Origin: Exiguobacterium mexicanum
Lineage (GTDB): Bacteria > Bacillota > Bacilli > Exiguobacteriales > Exiguobacteriaceae
DNA length: 64,000 bases
Assembly (NCBI RefSeq): GCF_005960665.1
Contig: NZ_CP040676.1
Location: 1,250,501-1,314,500, forward strand
Direction of reading: 5' to 3'
Positions 43,916 through 51,260 of the stretch are shown piece after piece; position 1 is the stretch's first letter; each line of letters begins with the position of its first letter. The position numbers were made by a program, and so were the translations under genes. The notes beneath the pieces are model-generated. The model was not told the DNA's origin, did not search any database, and saw only the letters and a list, made by a program, of their open reading frames with translations.

Positions 43916-45127
43916 ATGGAGACGATCAATTGGAAAAAGAAGATGGAGGAACAACTGAGGCGTAGCGGTTTCACGTTACAAGTCGAGAACATGGCCAACC
44001 TCGGTCTGACGGAGATTCATGCATCTTCGTCCCCATTGATTTCGTATCCGCTCCGGATTCGCCTGTACGTCCGCATGGGTTGGCTCATGTGTACGGTCGA
44101 TGCGACATCGGTCGACCGGAACGAGGATCATCCGTTGTTCGAACGGATGATTGCCGCGGTGTTCGAGCGGATCGTCCGTCACCTGTACCATGCCTACGAC
44201 TTCCATGTCTTGACGTATATCGGTAACACCGGCAATTATATCGCACCAAAAGAGTCGGAGACGGGAGAAATCGTCCGCTTGCTCGCGCAGCTGTGGACCG
44301 ACCGTTCCTATCTGCACCTTGAGACGTATGAGGAGTATCCGGCTCTATACGTGACGCCGCCATGGGCGCATCAAGCCTACGCGTTCGAGAGCACGGAAGA
44401 CGAATGGATCATCTATGCAGGCCGGAGCGGCCGTCCGGCTACGGATTATCGAGCCGACGGGACGGAGCTCAAACCACATCGCCTGGCTGAAGGGGATTTG
44501 TTCTTCCCGGTGCACCGCATCCGAAAGGACCGCGGGACGCTCGCACTCGCCGAATGGTTACGGCTCGAACGCCGCGAGGTCGAGGATTTCATGCTCGCCT
44601 TCATGAAGACGATTCAGAAATTCGACCCCGCTTTCGGCTATTCCTGGGGCGGAACCGACACGTTCTTTCACGGGGTACCGGTCGAGCCATACGCGCAAGT
44701 ACTCCGGCTGGAGAGCGGGAAACGACGTTATCGAGTCATGAACAACTCGGCGAAGCGATTGTTCGCGGTGGCTGACGATCCTCTCGATTGTTTGAAAGAA
44801 GTCGAACAGACGTTACGGACGGTCCGATTACCGGAACAACGCGTCTCGGCACTCGGGCAGCTCGTCATGGGCATTTGGCAACAGTTCGAAGCCGACGAGA
44901 CGACATATATCCAGGAAGTCGCCTATCGCGGCATCTCGCAGTTCCAAATCGAAGAAAAAATCGGTCATGCCTTGGCGAACCGGCAACGAATTCGCTGGAT
45001 CGAGAAGGCCGACCCTCGCCAGTCTGTCATCGAATTCGCCCATCTGCGGATTTCATTCCCGAAACGACCACCCGGTATCGTCACCGTCGAACCGGTCGAA
45101 TCTTCTTATGAGAGAGGTGCGCTATGA
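43916..45127 (+). CDS. Protein of unknown function, first gene of a pair
   Basis: A 403-residue cytosolic protein rich in aromatic and charged residues. No family is recognised. An in-frame GTG at 43910 is an alternative start; ribosome binding is weak at both. It overlaps the next gene by four bases, so the two form an operon with a common terminator at 46262. The middle contains a WAHQAYAFESTEDEWIIYAG segment and the C-terminal part a SQFQIEEKIGHALANRQRIR helix. No transmembrane segments. Confidence 0.65.
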   Translation: METINWKKKMEEQLRRSGFTLQVENMANLGLTEIHASSSPLISYPLRIRLYVRMGWLMCTVDATSVDRNEDHPLFERMIAAVFERIVRHLYHAYDFHVLTYIGNTGNYIAPKESETGEIVRLLAQLWTDRSYLHLETYEEYPALYVTPPWAHQAYAFESTEDEWIIYAGRSGRPATDYRADGTELKPHRLAEGDLFFPVHRIRKDRGTLALAEWLRLERREVEDFMLAFMKTIQKFDPAFGYSWGGTDTFFHGVPVEPYAQVLRLESGKRRYRVMNNSAKRLFAVADDPLDCLKEVEQTLRTVRLPEQRVSALGQLVMGIWQQFEADETTYIQEVAYRGISQFQIEEKIGHALANRQRIRWIEKADPRQSVIEFAHLRISFPKRPPGIVTVEPVESSYERGAL

Positions 45128-46260
45128 GAATCGTTGATGCACGTGCCATGTCAATCAACCATGAGGACTTGATTGCGGTCACCGAGACGTCCGTCTATTA
45201 CCGCGAAAAGTCGGGTGAGACAAGTTTCTCGATCTTCCGCTATGACGAAGAAGACGGTTCCGTTACTCCGGTCGGCCGTCGTGTGTATGAAGACTACGGA
45301 ATCTCGAAGCTGTTCGTCAGTAAGGACCGCGTCTATTTCTTGAACGAGACACCGGACCGGACCGGGGTCGTCCGAACGGAACTGATCGCTTTCGATTACC
45401 GCTCTGGACAGGAGGTTGTGCTCGCGACATTCGAGAAACGAGGCAACAGCACGCTCTATTGGGTACTTGCCGATCGTTACTTCCTGTTCTTGACGAGTTT
45501 CGGGGATGCGGACGAGGCATGGTTGTATGATGCCGAGACGTCGTTCCAAGAACGGATCCGTGATGAACGGCTCGTCGGCCATGCCGGTAAGTTCCGCGAG
45601 CTGTATCTGTTCACGACCGAGCTAGACGGGGTCTCTTATATCGTCTGTAACGCCCGATTGGACGAGTTCGCCTATTACGAGGCGCTCGAGGACGGACGGG
45701 TCTCGCCAGACGATGCGATCGACCACTCCGAAGCGATCCTCATCTGTTCGCTCGACGAGGCGGTCGAGGCTATCCGGGACCGACAAGGGGAGATCCCGTT
45801 CGAGGACTTGATTCGGCTCCATGGGGAAGGGGACACGGTCCAATATCTCGGGGAACGGGACGCGAAACTGCGGTTCTCTGCGTTCGTCGATGCAGCGAAT
45901 GAGGAGACGATTTATGAGTTGACGGCACCGGACGTGCTCCGGGAGGTCACGGTCGTCGACTGGGGAGCTTATGAACCGATCGACTTCACGTATGATGATG
46001 TCAGTTCGACGGTCTTTATCAAAGTCGAGGAATCGGAAGATCACACCGAATTGATTGACGCGACGACCGGTGCCCGCTTCCTCGATACGGCTCCGTTCGA
46101 GCGCGTACTCGCTTCGACCTATTTCATCCATGAATCGGCTGAAGGAGGGGGCGGCGTGAGCATCTTCAACCTCGAGACGAACGAACGTCAAACGTTCGAG
46201 GACGCCTACTACACAGTGCTCGATGAGACGATCGTCATCCTTTCGACAAAACAGTTATGA
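45124..46260 (+). CDS. Protein of unknown function, second gene of a pair
   Basis: A 378-residue, strongly acidic soluble protein made mostly of short beta-strand-like repeats (VYYREKSGETSFSIFRYDEEDG, VYFLNETPDRTGVVRTELIAFDY, YLFTTELDGVSYIVCNARLDE), which looks like a beta-propeller-type repeat protein; this is inference from pattern only. It overlaps the previous gene by four bases. Confidence 0.65.
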   Translation: MRIVDARAMSINHEDLIAVTETSVYYREKSGETSFSIFRYDEEDGSVTPVGRRVYEDYGISKLFVSKDRVYFLNETPDRTGVVRTELIAFDYRSGQEVVLATFEKRGNSTLYWVLADRYFLFLTSFGDADEAWLYDAETSFQERIRDERLVGHAGKFRELYLFTTELDGVSYIVCNARLDEFAYYEALEDGRVSPDDAIDHSEAILICSLDEAVEAIRDRQGEIPFEDLIRLHGEGDTVQYLGERDAKLRFSAFVDAANEETIYELTAPDVLREVTVVDWGAYEPIDFTYDDVSSTVFIKVEESEDHTELIDATTGARFLDTAPFERVLASTYFIHESAEGGGGVSIFNLETNERQTFEDAYYTVLDETIVILSTKQL

Positions 46261-46261
46261 C

Positions 46262-46303
46262 AAAAACACCCGAACCTATTGATGACTAGGTTCGGGTGTT
46301 TTA
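46262..46303 (+). terminator. Bidirectional terminator
   Basis: AAACACCCGAACCTA pairs with TAGGTTCGGGTGTTT around TTGATGAC. It ends the unknown gene pair and, on the other strand, the recombinase operon. Confidence 0.88.
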
Positions 46304-46307
46304 TATA

Positions 46308-46334
46308 GGTTTACATAATAAGTTATCGTAAACC
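46308..46334 (+). repeat. dif-like recombination site, copy 1
   Basis: GGTTTACATAATAAGTTAT followed by CGTAAACC. It overlaps the last codons and stop of the recombinase gene. It matches copy 2 at 48612-48638 in 25 of 27 positions, in the same orientation. Read on the minus strand, the right arm TTATTATGTAAACC resembles the XerD half of Bacillus dif as I remember it. Confidence 0.65.
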
Positions 46335-47333
46335 GGTTAACGCTTGTTTTTTCTTCTCGTCACCGATATGGGCATATACTTGCGTCGTCGCCACCGACTC
46401 GTGTCCGAGCAGTTGTTGGATCGTCAAGACGTCGACCCCGCTCATGGCGAGACGAGAGGCGAACGTGTGTCGCAATTTATGCGGCGTGACCTGCTTGTAC
46501 GTCAAAAATGGCAGATATGGCTTCAGGCGGTCGATGTGCCCTTTCAACGCGTGCTGCACCGTGCGGACCGAGATCCGTTTGCCTTTCTCGGAGCAGAACA
46601 AGGGACCTGCGCCTTGACCACGATATCCGTCAAGGAGCGGCTCGAGTGGAGAGGCGATTGGGATGACGCGTTCCTTGTTCCCTTTCCCGATGACCCGGAT
46701 CGTCCCGTTCTCTCGGTCGATGTCGTTCCAATCAAGGCCGACCAGTTCAGAGACACGCATCCCGGTCAACCCGAGCAGTTGGATCATCAGGAAGTCCCGG
46801 TCCCGATTTCGTTCGTACCAGCTCGCTTCGCGGTCGGACATGCCGACGTTGCTGCGGACGAGCGTCGAGAAGTCGAGCCATTCCTGTTCGGTCAAATAGA
46901 CCGGGTTGCGCTTGGCGCGCTTCGGTCGCTCGACGGCCTGGAACGGGTTGTGCGCCGTGATGCCCGTCTCGATCAGATGGTTGAACAGCGACTGCATCGA
47001 CGACAGTTTGCGGTTGATCACGCTCGGTGCGTTGTCTAGCTCGAGGGCGAGGTACGTCGCGTACGCCTCGGCCCCGGCATGGTCGAACTCGACGAACGAT
47101 TCGATTTCGACCGATGACGGGTCGACCTCGGATGCACTCGCGGTCTCGACCCAGCGGAAGAAATCCAAAAAATCATACAGATAGCGCTGCGCGGTCTGCT
47201 CCGAGTAGTGTTTGGCGGCCATGTGGTTCAAGAACCGTTGGATGAAGCCCGGCATGCGTTCATAGCCGCTCAAGTTGAAACGTCTCGCGTCGACTTTCGT
47301 CGGTGATTGGCCGAGCTGGCGGAATATACTCAA
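46323..47333 (-). CDS. Tyrosine recombinase, Xer type
   Basis: A 336-residue site-specific recombinase. An N-terminal SAM-like DNA-binding region precedes the catalytic domain with R193 (TGMRVSEL), K217 (GKGNKER), H285/R288 (HKLRHTFAS), H311 (LLGHES) and nucleophile Y320 (TQVYAH). All six needed residues are present. It is longer than XerC/XerD (~300), and its C-terminal end (HIGDEKKKQALTGL) recalls XerS of streptococci. TTG 47333 follows GAGGAG, 15 bases after the GGDEF stop. Its 3' end lies in a dif-like repeat. It may be the chromosomal dimer resolvase or the integrase of a small element. Confidence 0.9.
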   Translation of the reverse strand: MSIFRQLGQSPTKVDARRFNLSGYERMPGFIQRFLNHMAAKHYSEQTAQRYLYDFLDFFRWVETASASEVDPSSVEIESFVEFDHAGAEAYATYLALELDNAPSVINRKLSSMQSLFNHLIETGITAHNPFQAVERPKRAKRNPVYLTEQEWLDFSTLVRSNVGMSDREASWYERNRDRDFLMIQLLGLTGMRVSELVGLDWNDIDRENGTIRVIGKGNKERVIPIASPLEPLLDGYRGQGAGPLFCSEKGKRISVRTVQHALKGHIDRLKPYLPFLTYKQVTPHKLRHTFASRLAMSGVDVLTIQQLLGHESVATTQVYAHIGDEKKKQALTGLR

Positions 47334-47348
47334 AAAATCGCTCCTCGC

Positions 47349-48404
47349 TTAATGATGGATTGACGTGACGATGCGGTCTTTCCCGGCCTGTTTCCCGGCC
47401 CGGAGCCGGTCGTCCGCCTCTTTGACGAGCGTATCGACATCTTTGAACCCATGCCACGTCGTGACACCGAATGTCAACGTCACACTGAGCCGACGTCCCT
47501 CGTAAATCGTCTCGAGTGATTTGATTTGTTGTCGCAACCGGTCGATTGTTTCCGCTGCCTCGTCCTCGCTTTGACCCGCCAAGAACAAGAGAAATTCTTC
47601 CCCACCCCAACGGACGGCGATGCTGTCTGTTCGCGCGAGCGCGGAGGCGACTTGTTTGAGCACGAGGTCGCCGCAATCATGGCCGTGTTGTTCGTTAAAC
47701 GACTTGAAATGGTCGATGTCAGCGAGAGCGATGGTATATGGGCGTCCCGATACGACAGCTTCGCGGATGGCCTCCTCGACCAAACGATATCCGGTCGTTC
47801 GATTATAGAGCCCGGTCAGCCCGTCACGGGAGGCGAGGGTATGCAGCCGTTCGTTCGACCGTTCGAGCTCGGACGTCACCTCGACGACAGCCCCTTCAAA
47901 GATGAGGGAGAGTCCGGCGACCAAGGCGATCGTCGCGAGTAAGCACGTCACCCCAATGACTTGCTCCAGGGTCGGACTGAGCGGCGACGTCCCGTCCGTC
48001 ACGGTCACATATAAATAGCCGTAGATTCCCATGGCGAGCATCGTCGAGGCGATGCGAATGGCCCGGCTGACGTTCGGCATGAAGAACACGCCATAGGCGA
48101 CCATGAGGATGAAATAGTGGACGTTCGCGCCCCAGCCGAGGACGATGGTCGAGATGATGGCGTTATAGACGACCTCGACGAAGAGACCGATGAAGAACGT
48201 CCGATAATATCGTTTATGTACAAAATAAAAAGACAACGTGTAATAGAGAACGCTGAGTATGTTCGACCAGGCGAGGGTCGTGACGTCAAGTCGCCAAAAC
48301 GTGATCAAGAACACGACATGGATGACCCAAGCGAACACGTTCCCGTAAAAAGTGATGCGGTAATTATATAGTGTACCGCGACGTTCCTCATAGGCTGTTC
48401 CCAC
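47349..48404 (-). CDS. Membrane GGDEF protein (putative diguanylate cyclase)
   Basis: A 351-residue protein with about six N-terminal membrane helices (to about residue 185) and a C-terminal GGDEF domain whose active motif is GGEEF at 267-271, preceded by DGLTGLYNR and ADIDHFKSFNEQHGHDCGD. The catalytic residues are intact, so c-di-GMP synthesis is likely. The inhibitory I-site normally RxxD is RTDS, with the Asp displaced, so product inhibition may be lost. GTG 48404 is chosen because AGGAGGTG lies before it; an upstream ATG 48425 lies on that same Shine-Dalgarno. It is followed by the recombinase gene in the same operon. Confidence 0.88.
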   Translation of the reverse strand: MGTAYEERRGTLYNYRITFYGNVFAWVIHVVFLITFWRLDVTTLAWSNILSVLYYTLSFYFVHKRYYRTFFIGLFVEVVYNAIISTIVLGWGANVHYFILMVAYGVFFMPNVSRAIRIASTMLAMGIYGYLYVTVTDGTSPLSPTLEQVIGVTCLLATIALVAGLSLIFEGAVVEVTSELERSNERLHTLASRDGLTGLYNRTTGYRLVEEAIREAVVSGRPYTIALADIDHFKSFNEQHGHDCGDLVLKQVASALARTDSIAVRWGGEEFLLFLAGQSEDEAAETIDRLRQQIKSLETIYEGRRLSVTLTFGVTTWHGFKDVDTLVKEADDRLRAGKQAGKDRIVTSIHH

Positions 48405-48512
48405 GCGAACACCTCCTTTTTTCATTATACCGAACCCATTCTCATTTGCCCATGCCTATCCAACAATCGATTAAAATAGACACGCGCAAACGCCTTTAAT
48501 TCGCGCGTATGA

Positions 48513-48538
48513 TTGCGTGAAATAGATATTTCACGCAA
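48513..48538. promoter_or_regulatory. Perfect 12-bp inverted repeat upstream of the GGDEF-recombinase operon
   Basis: TTGCGTGAAATA and TATTTCACGCAA are separated by GA, about 110 bases before the GGDEF start. It could be an operator or an accessory recombinase-binding site. Confidence 0.5.
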
Positions 48539-48611
48539 CGTTCGTTCACACGTCATTTCCATCCGAGACACACATCGACCTGCGAACCAGAAAAATAATT
48601 TCATATATCAC

Positions 48612-48638
48612 GGTTTACATAATAAGTTATGGTGAACC
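48612..48638 (+). repeat. dif-like recombination site, copy 2
   Basis: GGTTTACATAATAAGTTAT followed by GGTGAACC. The first 19 bases are identical to copy 1, and two of the last eight differ. It lies between the recombinase operon and the yneT-parE-parC genes. Confidence 0.65.
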
Positions 48639-48756
48639 AATTGATTTGTTTTAAAAATTTGAAAGAGTTACAGTTATATGATAAAAGAAAATAAAGCTTG
48701 AAACGGTGATTCAGGTAAAGGTACACTGAGAACGTAAACAAAAGGGGGATTTCAGG

Positions 48757-49161
48757 ATGGACGATCAACGTTTGAAACAATGGCTCACCGAAGCGAAGAC
48801 GATCGCTGTCGTCGGCGTGTCAGCGAACCCGAACAAGACCGCGAACCAAATCGCAGACTATCTGCTGTTGCAAGGTTACACGGTCATCCCTGTCAATCCG
48901 ACGCTCGAGACGTGGAACGGACGCAAAGTCTATCCGACGGTCGAGAGCATCCCGGGGCGCGTCGATATCGTCGACGTCTTCCGACGCAATGAGTATTTGG
49001 CCGGTGTGGCCGAAGATGCCGTCCGACATGGGGATGTCGGTCTCGTCTTCAACCAGCTCGGGCTCACCAGCCCGGACGCCGAGCGGATCGCTCGCGATGC
49101 CGGACTCGACTACATCGAAAATCGATGCATCTATGTCGAGCACGCCCGCCTTCTCGGTTAA
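48757..49161 (+). CDS. CoA-binding domain protein, YneT/YccU-like
   Basis: A 134-residue Rossmann-fold protein: IAVVGVSANPNKTANQIADYLLLQGYTVIPVNPTLETWNGRKVYPTVESIP with the later FRRNEYLAGVAEDAV and ENRCIYVEH. This is the CoA_binding_2 family. In Bacillus subtilis the homolog yneT precedes parE, and the same order occurs here. AAAGGGGG lies before the ATG. Function of the family is not settled. Confidence 0.87.
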   Translation: MDDQRLKQWLTEAKTIAVVGVSANPNKTANQIADYLLLQGYTVIPVNPTLETWNGRKVYPTVESIPGRVDIVDVFRRNEYLAGVAEDAVRHGDVGLVFNQLGLTSPDAERIARDAGLDYIENRCIYVEHARLLG

Positions 49162-49192
49162 GACCTACCTCCTTGGTAGGTCTCCTTTTTTT
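49161..49192 (+). terminator. Terminator before parE
   Basis: AGACCTACC and GGTAGGTCT pair around TCCTT, then CCTTTTTTT. Confidence 0.85.
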
Positions 49193-49290
49193 CACGAGCC
49201 CCGCTCGCGGAGGGAGGCTTGCCAGAATCCAAAAACAGCTATACAATAGGATAGAAAAACGAACGTGTGTTCGAAATTGAGGTGACGAAG

Positions 49291-51258
49291 ATGTCAACAG
49301 ACTTATTTAATTACAATGAAGACGCCATCCAGGTGCTCGAAGGACTGACTGCTGTCCGGAAACGTCCGGGGATGTATATCGGTTCGACCGACCATCGCGG
49401 CTTGCACCATCTCGTCTATGAGATCGTCGATAACGCGATCGATGAGGCGCTCGCCGGATTCGGTGGCCAAATCGACGTGACCATCCATAAAGATGACGCG
49501 ATCACGGTACGCGACCACGGGCGTGGTATGCCGACCGGGATGCACGCCTCCGGGAAACCGACGCCAGAGGTCATCTTCACGGTCCTCCACGCCGGCGGTA
49601 AGTTCGGCCAAGGTGGCTACAAGACGTCAGGTGGACTCCACGGGGTCGGCGCCTCGGTCGTGAACGCACTCTCGAGCAAGGTCCTCGTCACGATTTATCG
49701 CGACGGCAAAGTGTTCGAGCAGACGTTTGCCGACGGCGGGATTCCGCAGACGACGCTCCTCGAGACCGGAAAGACGCGTCAGACGGGGACGAGCGTCTAC
49801 TTCAAACCGGACGCCTCGATCTTCTCGACGACGACATATAACTACGACACGCTCGCTGAACGGCTCCGTGAATCGGCATTCCTGTTAAAAGGATTGACGA
49901 TCACGTTGACGGACGAGCGTTCGGATAAAGAAGAGACGTTCCATTACGAGGAAGGGATTGCCGAGTTCGTCCAATATTTGAACGACGACAAGGCGACGCT
50001 TCATCCGATCGTCTACTTCGAAGGGACGGAGAACGATATCGAGCTAGAGCTCGCCTTCCAGTTCACGGACGCCTATTCTGAGAACGTCCTCTCGTTCGTC
50101 AACAACGTCCGGACTCGTGACGGCGGCACGCACGAGATCGGCGCCAAGACGGCGATGACCCGCATCGTGAATGAATACGCCCGTAAGAACGGATTGTTGA
50201 AAGAAAAAGACAAGAACCTCGACGGCGGTGATGTCCGCGAAGGCTTGACGCTCATCGTCTCGGTACGGATCCCGGAAGAGTTCCTCCAGTTCGAGGGACA
50301 GACGAAATCGAAACTCGGTTCGCCCGAGGCACGTACGAGCGCTGATGGTGTCATGGCCAAACAACTGACGATTTTCCTCGAGGAGAACCCGCAGATGGCG
50401 ACGATGCTCATCAAGAAGGCGATCCGCGCCGCCCAGGCCCGCGAAGCCGCCCGGAAAGCCCGGGAAGAGGCGCGCAACGGCAAGAAGAAGAAACGTTCGA
50501 GCATCTTGAACGGAAAACTGACGCCGGCGACGTCGAAGAACGCCGCCAAGAACGAACTGTTCCTCGTCGAAGGTGACTCGGCCGGCGGTTCGGCTAAACA
50601 GGGCCGTGACCGGACGTTCCAGGCCATCCTGCCGCTGCGCGGGAAGGTCATCAACTCGGAGAAGTCGAAACTTCAGGACATCATGAAGAATGAGGAAATC
50701 AATACGATCATCCACGCGATTGGGGCCGGGATCGGCCACGACTTCGACCTTGAGGACTGCAATTTCGACAAAATCATCATCATGACCGATGCCGATACGG
50801 ACGGGGCACACATCCAAGTGCTCCTGTTGACGTTCTTCTTCCGTTATATGCGCCCTCTCGTCGAGGCCGGCAAAGTGTTCGTCGCCTTGCCGCCGCTCTA
50901 TCGGATTTCGAAAGGGAAAGGCAAGTCGGAACAGTTCGAGTACGCTTGGGACGAAGAGGCGCTCGAGAAGCTCGTCAAAGTGTATAAGAAGGGCTATATC
51001 CTCCAACGCTACAAAGGTCTCGGTGAGATGAACGCCGACCAGCTATGGGAGACGACGATGAACCCCGACACACGGACGCTCATCCGTGTCACGGTCGACG
51101 ATGCTGCCGTCGCCGACAAGCGCGTCTCGGTGCTCATGGGGGACAATGTCGCCCATCGCCGGGAGTGGATCGAGGAGAACGTCGCCTTCGGCCTCCAGGA
51201 AGATGATTCGATCATCGCCAATGAACACGTGACTAAAGCGATTGAGGAAGTGATGTAA
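49291..51258 (+). CDS. parE: DNA topoisomerase IV subunit B
   Basis: The 655-residue ATPase subunit of topoisomerase IV, which decatenates daughter chromosomes. The GHKL ATP site shows YEIVDNAIDEAL, RDHGRGMP and GGLHGVGASVVNALS, and the TOPRIM domain shows FLVEGDSAGGSAKQGRDR, PLRGKVIN and IMTDADTDGAHI. GAGGTGA precedes ATG 49291; the frame extends to 49267 without support. It is identified as parE rather than gyrB by the QTKSKLGSPEAR segment and by the adjacent parC, whose start follows two bases after the stop. Confidence 0.94.
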   Translation: MSTDLFNYNEDAIQVLEGLTAVRKRPGMYIGSTDHRGLHHLVYEIVDNAIDEALAGFGGQIDVTIHKDDAITVRDHGRGMPTGMHASGKPTPEVIFTVLHAGGKFGQGGYKTSGGLHGVGASVVNALSSKVLVTIYRDGKVFEQTFADGGIPQTTLLETGKTRQTGTSVYFKPDASIFSTTTYNYDTLAERLRESAFLLKGLTITLTDERSDKEETFHYEEGIAEFVQYLNDDKATLHPIVYFEGTENDIELELAFQFTDAYSENVLSFVNNVRTRDGGTHEIGAKTAMTRIVNEYARKNGLLKEKDKNLDGGDVREGLTLIVSVRIPEEFLQFEGQTKSKLGSPEARTSADGVMAKQLTIFLEENPQMATMLIKKAIRAAQAREAARKAREEARNGKKKKRSSILNGKLTPATSKNAAKNELFLVEGDSAGGSAKQGRDRTFQAILPLRGKVINSEKSKLQDIMKNEEINTIIHAIGAGIGHDFDLEDCNFDKIIIMTDADTDGAHIQVLLLTFFFRYMRPLVEAGKVFVALPPLYRISKGKGKSEQFEYAWDEEALEKLVKVYKKGYILQRYKGLGEMNADQLWETTMNPDTRTLIRVTVDDAAVADKRVSVLMGDNVAHRREWIEENVAFGLQEDDSIIANEHVTKAIEEVM

Positions 51259-51260
51259 CG

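Larger units (their letters stand above)
46308..48638. mobile_element. Putative Xer-type module: recombinase plus GGDEF protein between direct dif-like repeats
   Basis: Two 27-bp sites in direct orientation, 2304 bp apart, enclose only a two-gene operon on the minus strand (GGDEF protein, then tyrosine recombinase). Excision between the sites would remove both genes and leave one site. The structure is inferred from sequence; no empty site was compared. Confidence 0.45.
48426..48756. other. Intergenic region with palindromes and dif-like site
   Basis: About 330 AT-rich bases between the divergent GGDEF and CoA-binding genes. It contains a perfect 12-bp dyad TTGCGTGAAATA-GA-TATTTCACGCAA (48513-48538), a smaller ACGCGC/GCGCGT dyad (48482-48508) and dif-like copy 2. 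Promoters for both flanking genes must lie here but were not fixed. Confidence 0.5.

Noticed and set aside
50044-51006. A 320-codon antisense frame in parE
   Set aside because: It is complementary to a highly conserved gene, has no ribosome binding site and shows shadow composition.
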